DNA of 64,000 nucleotides from Bacteroidia bacterium (lineage in GTDB: Bacteria > Bacteroidota > Bacteroidia > Cytophagales > JAAEPT01), in NCBI GenBank assembly GCA_030431525.1, contig JAUIJC010000013.1:44494-108493 (forward strand), read 5' to 3'. Below are positions 54,546 through 63,318 of this stretch, piece by piece. Below the pieces are notes generated by a model. The model made no database searches. It was given only the letters and a program-made list of their open reading frames with translations, and was not told where the DNA came from. Position 1 is the stretch's first letter; every line of letters starts with the position of its first letter. Both the position numbers and the translations under genes were made by a program.

Positions 54546-54848
54546 TTAGGCCTCTTTGAGAATGGTGTCAAAGAACATGCATTCCTCTCCAAAAAGCGCA
54601 GCAAGCTCAGTACTAAGGTGTTGGCGTTGTTGTTTTCGGAATTTATCGAGTTCCACTATGCTTTCAAACGTAAATTGGCAGCAATAGGTTTGAGGCTGTC
54701 CCACACCATCGGCTAAAAGTTTAAGTAAAATGTGTTTTTGGAAAGATACTTGCCCTAATAATGATGGAAGATAGGTTTCCTTGCACCATGAAACCCAATC
54801 GTCTTGGATTTTGGAATCGAGGGCAAAACTGATGTTATAAATGAACAT
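54546..54848 (-). CDS. DUF4286 family protein
   Basis: 100 residues: MFIYNISFALDSKIQDDWVS, HILLKLLADGVGQPQTYCCQ, and the C-terminal HLSTELAALFGEECMFFDTI fit the DUF4286 family of Bacteroidota, a small ferredoxin-like protein of unknown role. Monocistronic. Confidence 0.75.
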   Translation of the reverse strand: MFIYNISFALDSKIQDDWVSWCKETYLPSLLGQVSFQKHILLKLLADGVGQPQTYCCQFTFESIVELDKFRKQQRQHLSTELAALFGEECMFFDTILKEA

Positions 54849-54971
54849 AGAAATAAATTAGCTGGCTGGAACGAAGAGTGGCAAGGTAACCTTTTGTGGC
54901 GGTTGTCAGTAAATAACTAACGGGGTGGGGAGATAGTTCTTTTTTACCTCTGGACCTAAACTGTGTATGCC

Positions 54972-55535
54972 ATGCGGAAAACTTTACTTGCTATACTGAT
55001 GGTGTCGTTCTCCACGATGCTTTGGGCACAAACGACTCGCCTCCACCGTGTCCGTTCACGTTTTTTTCAAGCGACCAAGAGTGAAGCTGTCTTGAACGAA
55101 GTGGCGAAGGTATTAAATGAGGAAGATAATAGTCAAGATGCAGTCTTGATGGCTTATGCCGGAGCGGTGGAAGCCATCCGCGCCAAATTTGTGTGGAGCC
55201 CTTATGGTAAGCTTCATCACTTGAAGAAAGGCCTAAAGCAAATTGACAAAGCCTTGGTTCTCGCTCCTGAAGCCATTGAGATTCGCTTCCTTCGCTTCTT
55301 GGTTGAGCACCATATTCCTTCCATGGCTGGCGTTGATACCCACTTAGATCAGGACAAGGCATTCATTATGGACAACCTTGATCAAATGGGGGAAGCTGGC
55401 TTGGAGAAGGATTTTGCAACCAACCTGCTTGATTTCCTTGAGAAAACAGGCCGATACACCTCTGCTGAGATTGCCCAGATTCGGGTGGCTACTTTCGGGA
55501 ATAGCGATATGATTCGCGTAGCCCGAACGCGCTAA
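54972..55535 (+). CDS. Secreted protein, unknown function
   Basis: 187 residues from MRKTLLAILMVSFSTMLWAQ, a signal peptide. The mature part is wholly helical (SEAVLNEVAKVLNEEDNSQD; KLHHLKKGLKQIDKALVLAP; RFLRFLVEHHIPSMAG), suggesting a TPR-like solenoid. Similar proteins are common in Bacteroidota, but no function is known to me. Convergent with lysA through a shared terminator. Confidence 0.6.
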   Translation: MRKTLLAILMVSFSTMLWAQTTRLHRVRSRFFQATKSEAVLNEVAKVLNEEDNSQDAVLMAYAGAVEAIRAKFVWSPYGKLHHLKKGLKQIDKALVLAPEAIEIRFLRFLVEHHIPSMAGVDTHLDQDKAFIMDNLDQMGEAGLEKDFATNLLDFLEKTGRYTSAEIAQIRVATFGNSDMIRVARTR

Positions 55536-55557
55536 TCCTACAGCAGGGTAAGTAATA

Positions 55558-55590
55558 GAAAAGCCTCGGAAAATTTTCCGAGGCTTTTCT
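55558..55590. terminator. Bidirectional terminator between the helical secreted protein and lysA
   Basis: GAAAAGCCTCGGAAAA pairs with its complement, perfect, T runs on both strands. Confidence 0.9.
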
Positions 55591-55602
55591 ATTTTCAGTG
55601 GA

Positions 55603-56832
55603 TTAGAAATCCAATTCGATTTGGTCCTGAAGCAAGACCTCAAATTCTTGACGTTTGCGAATCAGATGTGGTTTTCCATCCATTACCAACACCTCAGCAG
55701 GTTTAAGCCTTGAGTTGAAGTTGGAGCTCATCTCAATGGCGTAGGCGCCCGCATTGTAGAAGCAGAGGGTGTCTCCTTCTTTGGTTTCTGCAATCTCGCG
55801 TTCAGTGGCAAAGGTGTCTGTCTCGCAGATATAGCCTACCACATTGTAAATTTTCTTTGGCCCCTCAGGGTTAGAAACGTTAGCAATGTGGTGGAAAGAG
55901 TCGTAGAACATCGGACGAATCAGGTGGTTGAAACCTGAATCCACAGCGATGAACTGACAAGCTGGAGTGGACTTGATCAAATTGGTCTTTACCAAGAAAT
56001 GCCCAGACTCACTTACCATGTATTTGCCTGGCTCAAACCAGATTTCAAGCTCACGACCGAAATCTTGGTAGAACGCATTAACAGCACCGGTCAATTTTTC
56101 TCCCAATTCGGGAATGTTGGTTACCACGTCTCCTTCTTTGTAGGCGACTTTGAATCCACTTCCGAAGTCCAAGAACTTCAAGTTTGGGAAGTGCTTGGCC
56201 ATGTCGAACAACACTTTGGCTGCTTTGAGGAATACGTCAGCGTCCAAGATGTCTGATCCAGTGTGGATGTGAAGGCCTACGATATGGAGGTCGTATTTGC
56301 GGACAACTTCCAATACCTCTTCAAACTGAAGGTAGGAGATACCGAATTTTGAACCCACGTGCCCCACTTGGATTTTGGCGTTGCCACCAGCTTGGATGTG
56401 TGGGTTGATGCGGATGCAAACAGGTTGGTTCTCACCGTATTTTTCGCCCACCTTTTTTAGATAGGGGATGTTGTCGATGTTCAGGTTCACACCAAGTTCG
56501 ATGGCCTGCTCGATTTCCTCGAAGCTGACACCGTTTGGCGTGAAGATGATGTCTTTTGGGTCGAACCCAGCCTTGAGGCCAAGTTTGATTTCATTGATGC
56601 ACACGCAATCTAGTCCAGAACCTTCCTTTTGGAGAAGCTTGAGGATGTTGATGTTAGAAAGTGCTTTGGTGGCGTATTTCAACTTGGAGTTGAAGCCGGA
56701 AAAGGCATCTTTCAGTTTGTGATATTGACCACGGATGGTCTCGGCGTCGTAAACATAAAGAGGGGTGCCGAACTCCTCGGCAAGGCTCTGAAGGGAGAGG
56801 CCTTGAATCTCCAATGCGTGTGTCGTGGACAT
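55603..56832 (-). CDS. lysA: Diaminopimelate decarboxylase
   Basis: 409 residues from MSTTHALEIQGLSLQSLAEE. PLP Lys in KYATKALSNINILKLL (about 48), HIHTGSDILDADVF (about 190-203), GGN/GSGFKVAYKEGDV (PLP phosphate region) and the second active-site Cys in GYICETDTFA (about 340), EMSSNFNSRLKPAEVLV. It converts meso-diaminopimelate to lysine. The start 11 codons earlier lacks support. Confidence 0.95.
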   Translation of the reverse strand: MSTTHALEIQGLSLQSLAEEFGTPLYVYDAETIRGQYHKLKDAFSGFNSKLKYATKALSNINILKLLQKEGSGLDCVCINEIKLGLKAGFDPKDIIFTPNGVSFEEIEQAIELGVNLNIDNIPYLKKVGEKYGENQPVCIRINPHIQAGGNAKIQVGHVGSKFGISYLQFEEVLEVVRKYDLHIVGLHIHTGSDILDADVFLKAAKVLFDMAKHFPNLKFLDFGSGFKVAYKEGDVVTNIPELGEKLTGAVNAFYQDFGRELEIWFEPGKYMVSESGHFLVKTNLIKSTPACQFIAVDSGFNHLIRPMFYDSFHHIANVSNPEGPKKIYNVVGYICETDTFATEREIAETKEGDTLCFYNAGAYAIEMSSNFNSRLKPAEVLVMDGKPHLIRKRQEFEVLLQDQIELDF

Positions 56833-56862
56833 GATGTACAATGATAAAGCCCAAATTCGGGG

Positions 56863-56870
56863 CAAATATA
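56863..56870 (-). promoter_or_regulatory. Bacteroidota -7 element of lysA
   Basis: TATATTTG on the minus strand, 30 nt before the lysA ATG. Confidence 0.5.
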
Positions 56871-56927
56871 GCTAAGTGAGGGATGGGGGAGGCATTGAAT
56901 TGAGCTTAATTTTATCACGCTATTCTA

Positions 56928-57182
56928 TTGAAGGACGCTGAAAAATATAGATTCATCAGCTTGGTAGCTACTACCATAATCTATGGAGCAGTGGTGGTGC
57001 CCATTACTTTGTTGGTGTTTCAGAAAAGTCCAGATAAGGGGATTTTCTTTATTGTATGCATTGTCAGCGGCTTAAGCTTGTTGATTGCTAATTTGGCCAT
57101 GTTCCCGGTTAGAATGGTCTGGAGAGTATTTTGGGGTGTGGTGGCCATTCATTTGGCGGTGATATTGATTTGCCTGTTATAA
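56928..57182 (+). CDS. Small membrane protein, TTG start
   Basis: 84 residues starting with TTG (MKDAEKYRFISLVATTIIYG); no ATG precedes it in frame. Three hydrophobic segments (about 10-30, 38-58, 63-82) form the whole protein. Unknown function. A perfect 22-bp palindrome follows directly after its stop. Confidence 0.5.
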   Translation: MKDAEKYRFISLVATTIIYGAVVVPITLLVFQKSPDKGIFFIVCIVSGLSLLIANLAMFPVRMVWRVFWGVVAIHLAVILICLL

Positions 57183-57185
57183 AGA

Positions 57186-57244
57186 AAGGGGAGCATTTAG
57201 ACCTGACAGGTTTCCAAAACCGGTCAGGTCTAAATGCTCCCCTT
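57186..57244. repeat. Perfect 22-bp inverted repeat, likely terminator between convergent genes
   Basis: 57186-57207 (AAGGGGAGCATTTAGACCTG then AC) is exactly complementary to 57223-57244, with an inner AGGTTT/AAACC stem. It lies between the small membrane protein and dnaJ, which converge. A terminator role is likely; the length and perfection exceed ordinary terminators. Confidence 0.85.
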
Positions 57245-57267
57245 AGTTGCTAAGAGAGTGGCTGTGT

Positions 57268-58416
57268 TTAGAAGAACTCCCTAATTTTTTCAAAGAACCC
57301 TTTATCCTTCTTGCTTGGGTTCGGAGTGAAATTCTCTGATTCCCGAAGGGCTTCAAGGGTTTTACGCTCTTTGTCAGTCAATTTCTTTGGTGTCCAAACG
57401 TTCACGTGGACAAGCTGGTCGCCTTGGCCATAGCCGTTGATATCGCGGATACCTTTTCCTCGTAGGCGAAGGATTTTTCCGCTTTGGGTGCCTGGCTCGA
57501 TTTTGATGCGTGCCTTGCCAGTGATGGTTGGTACTTCCACATCGCAACCAAGGGCAGCATCCACAAAGCTGATGTAAAGTTCGTGGACAACGTTGTTTCC
57601 TTCACGCTTGAGCTGCTCGTCCTCGAGGGCGACAATGGCGATAAGCAAGTCTCCAGGAACACCGCCCCCAGGAGGGTAGTGGCCTTTGCCGCTCATGCGG
57701 AGCTCCATGCCTTCATCAACACCGGCTGGTACTTGGATGGAGATGATATCCTCCTCGAGAACAACGCCGTCACCATGACAGCTATCGCAACGCTCTTGGA
57801 TGATTTGGCCTGTTCCCTTACAGGTAGGACAGGTGCTGGCCGATACCATTTGGCCGAGCATGGTGTTCACCACTTTCTTGACTTGTCCAGCTCCTTGACA
57901 AGTGGAGCAGGTGGACATGGCGGTTCCGTTCTTTGAACCGTTACCACCACAAGAAGTACAGGAAACGTTGCGCTTGATTTTGATTTTCTTCTCAACGCCA
58001 CCCGCCATTTCCTGGAGGGTCAGCTTGAGTTTGATGCGTAGGTCTGTGCCTCGACGAACGCGCTGGCCACGGCCTCCACCGCCGCCACCTCCGAAGAAGT
58101 CACCAAATGGATTGTGTCCACCAAAGATGTCACCGAACTGGGAGAAGATGTCCTCCATGTTCATGTGGCCGCCTCCACCGCCAAATCCGCCGCGCATGCC
58201 ATCATGACCGAAACGGTCGTACTGCGCACGTTTCTGCTCGTCGTTCAAAACCTCGTAGGCCTCTGCGGCTTCCTTGAAGTTCTCTTCGGCTTCCTTGTCG
58301 CCAGGGTTGCGGTCGGGGTGAAATTTCAGGGCTACTTTTCGGTAAGCCTTTTTAATTTCCGCCGCTGAAGCGTCCTTGGAAACACCTAATATCTCGTAGT
58401 AATCTCTTTTTGCCAT
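57268..58416 (-). CDS. dnaJ: Chaperone DnaJ (Hsp40)
   Basis: 382 residues from [21 protein letters not shown]-domain with HPD ([10 protein letters not shown], about residue 34), Gly-rich region (about 75-110), four CxxCxGxG zinc motifs ([32 protein letters not shown], about 142-200), and C-terminal substrate-binding domain. It works with DnaK; dnaK itself is not in the window. It is the second gene after grpE, with heptad arrays in between. Confidence 0.97.
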   Translation of the reverse strand: MAKRDYYEILGVSKDASAAEIKKAYRKVALKFHPDRNPGDKEAEENFKEAAEAYEVLNDEQKRAQYDRFGHDGMRGGFGGGGGHMNMEDIFSQFGDIFGGHNPFGDFFGGGGGGGRGQRVRRGTDLRIKLKLTLQEMAGGVEKKIKIKRNVSCTSCGGNGSKNGTAMSTCSTCQGAGQVKKVVNTMLGQMVSASTCPTCKGTGQIIQERCDSCHGDGVVLEEDIISIQVPAGVDEGMELRMSGKGHYPPGGGVPGDLLIAIVALEDEQLKREGNNVVHELYISFVDAALGCDVEVPTITGKARIKIEPGTQSGKILRLRGKGIRDINGYGQGDQLVHVNVWTPKKLTDKERKTLEALRESENFTPNPSKKDKGFFEKIREFF

Positions 58417-58424
58417 GGGAAATA

Positions 58425-58516
58425 GAGTACCATGTATCAAGTACTAAGTACCAAGTACAGAGCCTCCTGTTTTGAAAACTTTGTACTCTCTACTTGGTAC
58501 TTGGTACTTGGTACTA
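58425..58516. repeat. Inverted heptad arrays (AGTACCA type) between grpE and dnaJ
   Basis: Left array 58425-58459: GAGTACC, ATGTATC, AAGTACT, AAGTACC, AAGTACA. Right array 58486-58513: CTCTCTA, CTTGGTA, CTTGGTA, CTTGGTA. Inverted complements around a 26-nt loop. The heptamer is the same as in the argC leader, 20 kb away. It starts 8 nt from the dnaJ ATG. Confidence 0.92.
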
Positions 58517-58533
58517 TAGTTCGAATAATCGAT

Positions 58534-59139
58534 TTATGCGCCAACCACTACTTTTGAGTAGCGGATAACTTTTTCGCCGAGCATATAGCCTTGCTCCACT
58601 TGGTCGATGACCTTGCCTTTCATGTCCTCGCTCGGGGCAGGGAATTGAGTGACAGCCTCGTGGAATTCAGTGTCGAATTCTTTGCCCTTGGCGTCCTCGA
58701 TAGGCTTGAGGCCTTTGGCGGCCAATGTTTTCTGGAACTTGTCTTGGATGAGGGAGATGCCTTCCTTCACTGGTTCCACCTCAGTGGCGTCCTCAAAGGA
58801 TTTCATGGCGCGATCAAAGTCGTCCAATACAGGAATAAGTTCCTTCATCAAACCCTCAGAAGCAGTGCTGATCAGGTCGATTTTCTCTTTGGCGGTACGA
58901 CGGCGGAAGTTCTCAAACTCAGAGTAGAGACGGATGAACTTGTCCTTTTGCTCGGCCAATTCCCTTGAAAGCTTTTCTGTTTCAGAAAGCTCTTCCTCAG
59001 GTTGTTCCTCCTTTTCTTCGCTTTGTCCTTCGATGTCGCCTTCCAATTCAGGATGCTCCTCGTCCAAGGCTTTTGTTTCTTCGTTTTCTACCGCCTCGTT
59101 CTTCAATTCCTCTTGGTTCAAGTCTTTATCTTCAGCCAT
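58534..59139 (-). CDS. grpE: Nucleotide exchange factor GrpE
   Basis: 201 residues. N-terminal ~65 residues are strongly acidic (EEHPELEGDIEGQSEEKEEQ), then the long coiled coil KDKFIRLYSEFENFRRRTAK, and the C-terminal beta domain GKEFDTEFHEAVTQFPAPSE..GKVIDQVEQGYML..KVIRYSKVVVG. It recycles DnaK nucleotide. Promotes the pair grpE-dnaJ. Confidence 0.96.
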   Translation of the reverse strand: MAEDKDLNQEELKNEAVENEETKALDEEHPELEGDIEGQSEEKEEQPEEELSETEKLSRELAEQKDKFIRLYSEFENFRRRTAKEKIDLISTASEGLMKELIPVLDDFDRAMKSFEDATEVEPVKEGISLIQDKFQKTLAAKGLKPIEDAKGKEFDTEFHEAVTQFPAPSEDMKGKVIDQVEQGYMLGEKVIRYSKVVVGA

Positions 59140-59150
59140 GTTGCTATGGT

Positions 59151-59237
59151 TGTATTATGTACAATGTATTATGTACAATGAATGGTGTGTAATGAGTTAT
59201 GAGGTTCATAATACATTGTACACGATACATTGTACAT
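59151..59237. repeat. Heptad arrays (TGTACAA type) directly before grpE
   Basis: Left array 59151-59206 has eight units on the pattern TGTNNNA: TGTATTA, TGTACAA, TGTATTA, TGTACAA, TGAATGG, TGTGTAA, TGAGTTA, TGAGGTT. Right array 59207-59234 has four inverted units: CATAATA, CATTGTA, CACGATA, CATTGTA. It starts 11 nt from the grpE ATG. Confidence 0.92.
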
Positions 59238-59322
59238 CAGTCGCTCCTCAACAAGCAGACCACCAGCCAATTCCTGTCAAACTCTCTTGTTTTGGCAAAA
59301 TGGCTGTGGCATGAACTGCCAA

Positions 59323-60324
59323 TTATTCAGCTTCCTCGTTGATTAACTGCCAAAGTTTGTCTTTCAGTTCCTGAATGCCGGATTGCGTGACAGAAGAAAT
59401 GTAGAGCCAAGGAATGTCCGCTGGGATTTCTGACTTTAATTCTTCCTTGAGTTCATCATCCAGCATGTCGGCCTTGGAGATGGCCAACAGACGATTCTTG
59501 TCGAGCAATTCAGGGTTGTGAGTGCGCAGCTCGTTGAGCAGGATTTCGTAATCCTTGGCAATGTTGTCGGAATCGGCAGGGATGAGGAATAGCAGGATGG
59601 AGTTCCTTTCGATATGACGCAGGAAGCGCGTTCCAAGGCCTTTACCCTGTGAGGCGCCCTCGATGATTCCTGGGATGTCGGCCATCACGAAAGAGCGATG
59701 GTCGCGGTAGGATACTACCCCAAGGTTTGGTACCAAGGTGGTGAAAGGATAGTCGGCGATTTCCGGTGTGGCGGCTGAAACACTTGACAACAAGGTGGAT
59801 TTACCCGCATTTGGGAAGCCCACCAAACCTACGTCGGCCAATACCTTCAGTTCCAAAATCACCCAGCCGTCGATGGCTTCACCGCCTGGCTGTGCGTATT
59901 GTGGAATTTGGTTTGTTGGTGAACGGAAATGCCAGTTACCCAATCCGCCACGTCCGCCTGGCATTAAGATTTCCATTTGGCCGTCCTCGGTGATTTCCAT
60001 GATTTTCTCGCCGGTTTCGGCATCACGGGCCACCGTGCCCAATGGCACATCCAAAATGATGTCCTTTCCTTCGCGCCCTGACTTTTTGCCCGAGCCACCG
60101 CCTTGGCCTTTTTCAGCTTTGTGGTGACGGTTGTATTTCAGGTGGAGCAGTGTCCAGTGCTGGGCGTTGCCATGCAGGATGATATGACCACCACGTCCGC
60201 CATCACCGCCGTCTGGTCCGCCTTTGGCCACACTTTTTTCACGGTGGAAGTGAACCATGCCTGGTCCGCCGGCACCTGATTTACAGTAAATCTTGACGTA
60301 GTCGATGAAGTTTGAGGAGGCCAT
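59323..60324 (-). CDS. obgE: GTPase Obg
   Basis: 333 residues. Obg fold with Gly-rich loops ([20 protein letters not shown] then [17 protein letters not shown], 17-55), GTPase domain: G1 [12 protein letters not shown] (about 167), G3 [15 protein letters not shown]4 ISKADML (about 285), G5 [10 protein letters not shown] ribosome-associated GTPase. No C-terminal OCT domain, as usual for Bacteroidota. Its leader carries two palindromic repeats. Confidence 0.96.
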   Translation of the reverse strand: MASSNFIDYVKIYCKSGAGGPGMVHFHREKSVAKGGPDGGDGGRGGHIILHGNAQHWTLLHLKYNRHHKAEKGQGGGSGKKSGREGKDIILDVPLGTVARDAETGEKIMEITEDGQMEILMPGGRGGLGNWHFRSPTNQIPQYAQPGGEAIDGWVILELKVLADVGLVGFPNAGKSTLLSSVSAATPEIADYPFTTLVPNLGVVSYRDHRSFVMADIPGIIEGASQGKGLGTRFLRHIERNSILLFLIPADSDNIAKDYEILLNELRTHNPELLDKNRLLAISKADMLDDELKEELKSEIPADIPWLYISSVTQSGIQELKDKLWQLINEEAE

Positions 60325-60340
60325 GCGATGTGGGGTTCGT

Positions 60341-60402
60341 TAGGTTTTATTCCTAACGGTATGGAATGGATATGAATACGTCAGGTATGAAACCTGACGG
60401 TA
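60341..60402. repeat. Palindromic repeats in the obgE leader
   Basis: CGTTAGGTTTTATTCCTAACG (60338-60358 region) and GTCAGGTATGAAACCTGAC (60381-60399). The latter is the reverse complement, nearly base for base, of the copy at 4857-4877 in the polA leader, 55 kb away. So this is a dispersed repeat family. Confidence 0.75.
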
Positions 60403-60411
60403 TTGAATCTG

Positions 60412-60419
60412 CAAAGATA
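60412..60419 (-). promoter_or_regulatory. Bacteroidota -7 element of obgE
   Basis: TATCTTTG on the minus strand, 87 nt before the obgE ATG; the palindromes therefore lie in its leader. Confidence 0.5.
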
Positions 60420-60427
60420 GGCATAAA

Positions 60428-60456
60428 AAAAGCGTCCCGATTGCTCGGAACGCTTT
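60428..60456 (-). terminator. Terminator of adk
   Basis: AAAGCGTTCCGA pairs with TCGGGACGCTTT (one bulge), followed on the minus strand by TTTTTTTATG. It lies 45 nt past the adk stop and next to the obgE promoter. Confidence 0.8.
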
Positions 60457-60469
60457 AGAATATCGGAGG

Positions 60470-60504
60470 TTAAAGTCTAATGTCTAACCTCTAAAGTCTT
60501 TTAG
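60470..60504. repeat. Heptad array (CTAATGT type) at the 3' end of adk
   Basis: Five units: TTAAAGT, CTAATGT, CTAACCT, CTAAAGT, CTTTTAG; the last overlaps the adk stop codon. Single orientation. It is the one array not directly upstream of a start. Confidence 0.8.
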
Positions 60505-61073
60505 AAAGAAGCAATCGCCTCAACAATACGACCGAAGATCTCTTCGATAGAACCAATACCGTTGATGGATTTGAACTTGCCTTGTGCGTTGTAGTAGTCG
60601 GCAACAGGCTTAGTTTCCTTGTTGTAAACAGAGATGCGGTTCTGGATGGTAGCCTCGTCTTGGTCGTCAGCACGGCCAGAAGTCTTACCGCGGTTTAACA
60701 AGCGCTTCACCAACTCCTCGTCCTCAACTTCCAAAGCAACCATGCCAGAGATGGCCGTGTTGTTGGCCACGAGCAACTTGTCCAAAGCCTCAGCTTGGGC
60801 AACAGTGCGTGGGAAGCCGTCGAAGATAAAGCCTTTGGCGTCTGGGTTTGACTTCACCTTGTTCTCGATCATGCCGATAACAACAGCGTCAGGTACCAAT
60901 TCGCCTTTGTCGATGTTTTGCTTGGCTTGAAGGCCGAGGGCTGTTCCTTCCTTGATTTCTGCGCGAAGCAAGTCACCAGTGGAGAGGTGCAACAGTCCGT
61001 ATTTCTCGATGATGTACTCGCTCTGAGTTCCTTTGCCGGCTCCCGGAGGGCCAAAAAGCACGATATTTTGCAT
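60501..61073 (-). CDS. adk: Adenylate kinase
   Basis: 190 residues, short-lid form. Walker A GPPGAGKGTQSEYI (about 6-19), STGDLLRAEI, FDGFPRTVAQAEAL (about 85-98), and a lid without zinc cysteines (LLNRGKTSGRADDQDEATIQ). Converts AMP + ATP to 2 ADP. Separated from obgE by its own terminator. Confidence 0.96.
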   Translation of the reverse strand: MQNIVLFGPPGAGKGTQSEYIIEKYGLLHLSTGDLLRAEIKEGTALGLQAKQNIDKGELVPDAVVIGMIENKVKSNPDAKGFIFDGFPRTVAQAEALDKLLVANNTAISGMVALEVEDEELVKRLLNRGKTSGRADDQDEATIQNRISVYNKETKPVADYYNAQGKFKSINGIGSIEEIFGRIVEAIASF

Positions 61074-61092
61074 TATCCTGATGTTAAGTCGT

Positions 61093-61100
61093 CAAAATTA
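61093..61100 (-). promoter_or_regulatory. Bacteroidota -7 element of adk
   Basis: TAATTTTG on the minus strand, 19 nt before the adk ATG. Confidence 0.45.
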
Positions 61101-61159
61101 AGGCGCCAAGTTAAGGCAACGGGGCGGAAGATTCAACTGTGGGGGTGATAGCGATGCCT

Positions 61160-61855
61160 TTAGTTACCTGGTTTGAAATAAATCAACCCCAAATCTTCTT
61201 GGATTTCATCCATGATTTCCTTCTCCATTTGAGTGATTCGAACCTTTTTTTCGGTCAAAAATGCCAATGCCGCAATTGTTGGAGTATTTTCAAAATTCAA
61301 ATGGGCGAAGTCTTGTTCTTTTGCTCCAGGAATCTTCTCTTCTCCCGTTTCTTGATTGACATAAAGAGGGTCGTCTTTTCCGTCCAATGCGAGAAGTGGA
61401 TAGCTTTTGTTGAACGAAATGTTTATCCATCCGACGTGTTCATTGATTGAGGTTTGAAGGCTGTATGCCTTTCCTTTAGTATCTCCTTCGCCAGCAATCA
61501 TTAGTTGATTTACTTTGGTGGAGCTTTTTGGGTCAAGTGATGCTGGTTCTTTGTCTAATTCTTTGATAATGTTTTTGATTAGGGATGTGATATCTTCAGT
61601 TCTGGAGCGAAGCTCTGTTAAGTGTTGGACGGTGCTGTCAGCAACTTTTCCTGATTGTCTTAAGGAGTCGAGGTATCCTATGAAAACCCGATTTTTTTGG
61701 GAGTTCTGTTCGGCTTGGTTGTCTAGGATATTGTGGAGTTGGTCAAATCTCTCAGTTACTTCTGATTTCTTGAAAATGGGAATGAAGAGATAAAGGCAGG
61801 CAATAAATCCCAAAGGGAAGCCGATAAAGATGCCTGTAAATAGATGTCGTTTCAT
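61160..61855 (-). CDS. Membrane-anchored protein resembling the N-terminal part of GldM
   Basis: 231 residues. One N-terminal membrane segment (HLFTGIFIGFPLGFIACLYL) then helices and a periplasmic domain. NQLMIAGEGDTKGKAYSLQT (about 128-147) and HLNFENTPTIAALAFLTEKK (about 190-209), followed by a long charged helix, resemble gliding motor protein GldM (V.AV...L.K.Q.DV..AE). The rest of GldM (D2-D4) is missing. It is a single gene, not near gldKLN; a short paralogue or convergent domain is possible. Confidence 0.45.
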   Translation of the reverse strand: MKRHLFTGIFIGFPLGFIACLYLFIPIFKKSEVTERFDQLHNILDNQAEQNSQKNRVFIGYLDSLRQSGKVADSTVQHLTELRSRTEDITSLIKNIIKELDKEPASLDPKSSTKVNQLMIAGEGDTKGKAYSLQTSINEHVGWINISFNKSYPLLALDGKDDPLYVNQETGEEKIPGAKEQDFAHLNFENTPTIAALAFLTEKKVRITQMEKEIMDEIQEDLGLIYFKPGN

Positions 61856-61869
61856 AGTTGTGTAAATAA

Positions 61870-61898
61870 AAAGCCCGAGAAAAAGATTTCTCAGGCTT
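61870..61898 (-). terminator. Terminator-like hairpin between thrC and the GldM-like gene
   Basis: AAGCCTGAGA pairs with TCTCGGGCTT (one G-U), followed by TTTTTATTTA on the minus strand. Confidence 0.75.
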
Positions 61899-61914
61899 AT
61901 GAATCATGCACTCC

Positions 61915-61986
61915 GTAGGGTAGGGCCTTGCGCCCTGCCCGCATCGGGGAAACCCCAGTGACGTGCGTAGGGCGCAAGGCCCTACG
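61915..61986. repeat. Long imperfect inverted repeat after thrC
   Basis: GTAGGGTAGGGCCTTGCGCC (left) and GGCGCAAGGCCCTACG (right) pair around about 36 nt. Same kind as the inverted repeat after pirin (10973). Confidence 0.8.
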
Positions 61987-61997
61987 TTACGGACAGC

Positions 61998-63308
61998 TTA
62001 TGCTTTGGCGCGCTCCAACAAGTATTTTTTGAAACCTTCAAAATCAGTTCCCATTGGGAGGGCAACCTTCTCGCGCTTGTCGAGCTCGGCGAGTTTTTCT
62101 GGAAGCTCCACTTCCTTGCCGATGATTTCGCTTACCACTTCTTGGAACTTGGCAGGGTGGGCGGTGGACAAGAATACGCCGTTGGCTTGTGAGCCAGTTT
62201 CCTTGAAGTAATCGCGGAGACCAAGGTAGGCCACGGCAGTGTGTGGGCACATGAGGTAGCCTTCTTTTTCGTAGACCTCCTTGATGGCCACTTTTGTTTC
62301 CTCGTCGGTGTAGCGTGTGCCGAGCACCTGCTCTGTCACTTTGCTGTACTCTTCGCCGTTGAGGGCGAGGAAACGTGGGAAGTTGGACGGGTTGCCCACG
62401 TCCATGGCGTTGGAGATGGTGGCGATGGATGGCTTTGGATTGAACTCACCTGTTTCGAGGTAGGCAGGAACAATGTCGTTGGCGTTGGTGGCCACCACGA
62501 ATTTCTCAACAGGCATGCCCATGTTGCGGACAATCATGCCACCGCAGATGTTACCGAAGTTTCCGCTTGGTACGCAGAATACGATTGGCTTGCCCTCTTT
62601 TTTGAGTTGGGCGTAGGTCCACGCGTAGTAGAATGATTGTGGCACCAATCGGGCGATGTTGATGGAGTTGGCGGAGCTGAGGTTCATGGCCTCGTTGAGC
62701 TCCTTGTCCAAGAATGCCTGTTTCACCAAGGCTTGGCAGTCGTCGAACACGCCGTCGATTTCGAGGGCGGTGATGTTCTGGCCAAGAGTAGTCAATTGCT
62801 TCTCTTGGTTCGGAGACACTTTTCCACTTGGATAAAGGATGGTGACGCTGATGTTGTCGGCGCCAAGGAAACCTTGGGCAACGGCGCTACCAGTGTCGCC
62901 AGAAGTGGCTACCAAGATGTTGATTTCGCGTCCTTCCTTTTTAAGGAAGTAGGACATGATGCGCGACATGAAGCGTGCGCCAAAATCCTTGAAGGCCAAT
63001 GATGGGCCGTGGAAAAGCTCCAAGCAGTAGTATTGCTCTTTTACCTTGACGGCTGGCGCCTCAAAGTTTACCGCGTCGTCAATGATTTCCTTGAGGTCAG
63101 CCGATGGGATTTCATCGCCAATCAAAGCCTCGGCAATGGCGAAGGCAACTTCTTGGAAAGTTTTTTCCTCGATGCTGTCCCAGAATGATTGTGGGAGCTG
63201 AGGGATTTCGGTTGGCATATACAGCCCGTTGTCGGCTGGCAATCCTTTGAAAACAGCCTCCTCGAAGGAGACGTTTGGCACGCTATGTTTAGTGGAGTAG
63301 AGTTGCAT
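61998..63308 (-). CDS. thrC: Threonine synthase
   Basis: 436 residues. PLP Lys in SLAFKDFGARFMSRIM (about 108-123), VATSGDTGSAVAQGF (about 140), PSGNFGNICGGMIVRNMG (about 244-261) and the C-terminal HPAKFQEVV. Converts O-phosphohomoserine to threonine. thrA/thrB, often linked, are not in the window. Its leader contains inverted heptad arrays downstream of a promoter-like element. Confidence 0.95.
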   Translation of the reverse strand: MQLYSTKHSVPNVSFEEAVFKGLPADNGLYMPTEIPQLPQSFWDSIEEKTFQEVAFAIAEALIGDEIPSADLKEIIDDAVNFEAPAVKVKEQYYCLELFHGPSLAFKDFGARFMSRIMSYFLKKEGREINILVATSGDTGSAVAQGFLGADNISVTILYPSGKVSPNQEKQLTTLGQNITALEIDGVFDDCQALVKQAFLDKELNEAMNLSSANSINIARLVPQSFYYAWTYAQLKKEGKPIVFCVPSGNFGNICGGMIVRNMGMPVEKFVVATNANDIVPAYLETGEFNPKPSIATISNAMDVGNPSNFPRFLALNGEEYSKVTEQVLGTRYTDEETKVAIKEVYEKEGYLMCPHTAVAYLGLRDYFKETGSQANGVFLSTAHPAKFQEVVSEIIGKEVELPEKLAELDKREKVALPMGTDFEGFKKYLLERAKA

Positions 63309-63318
63309 GGAGTCAATG

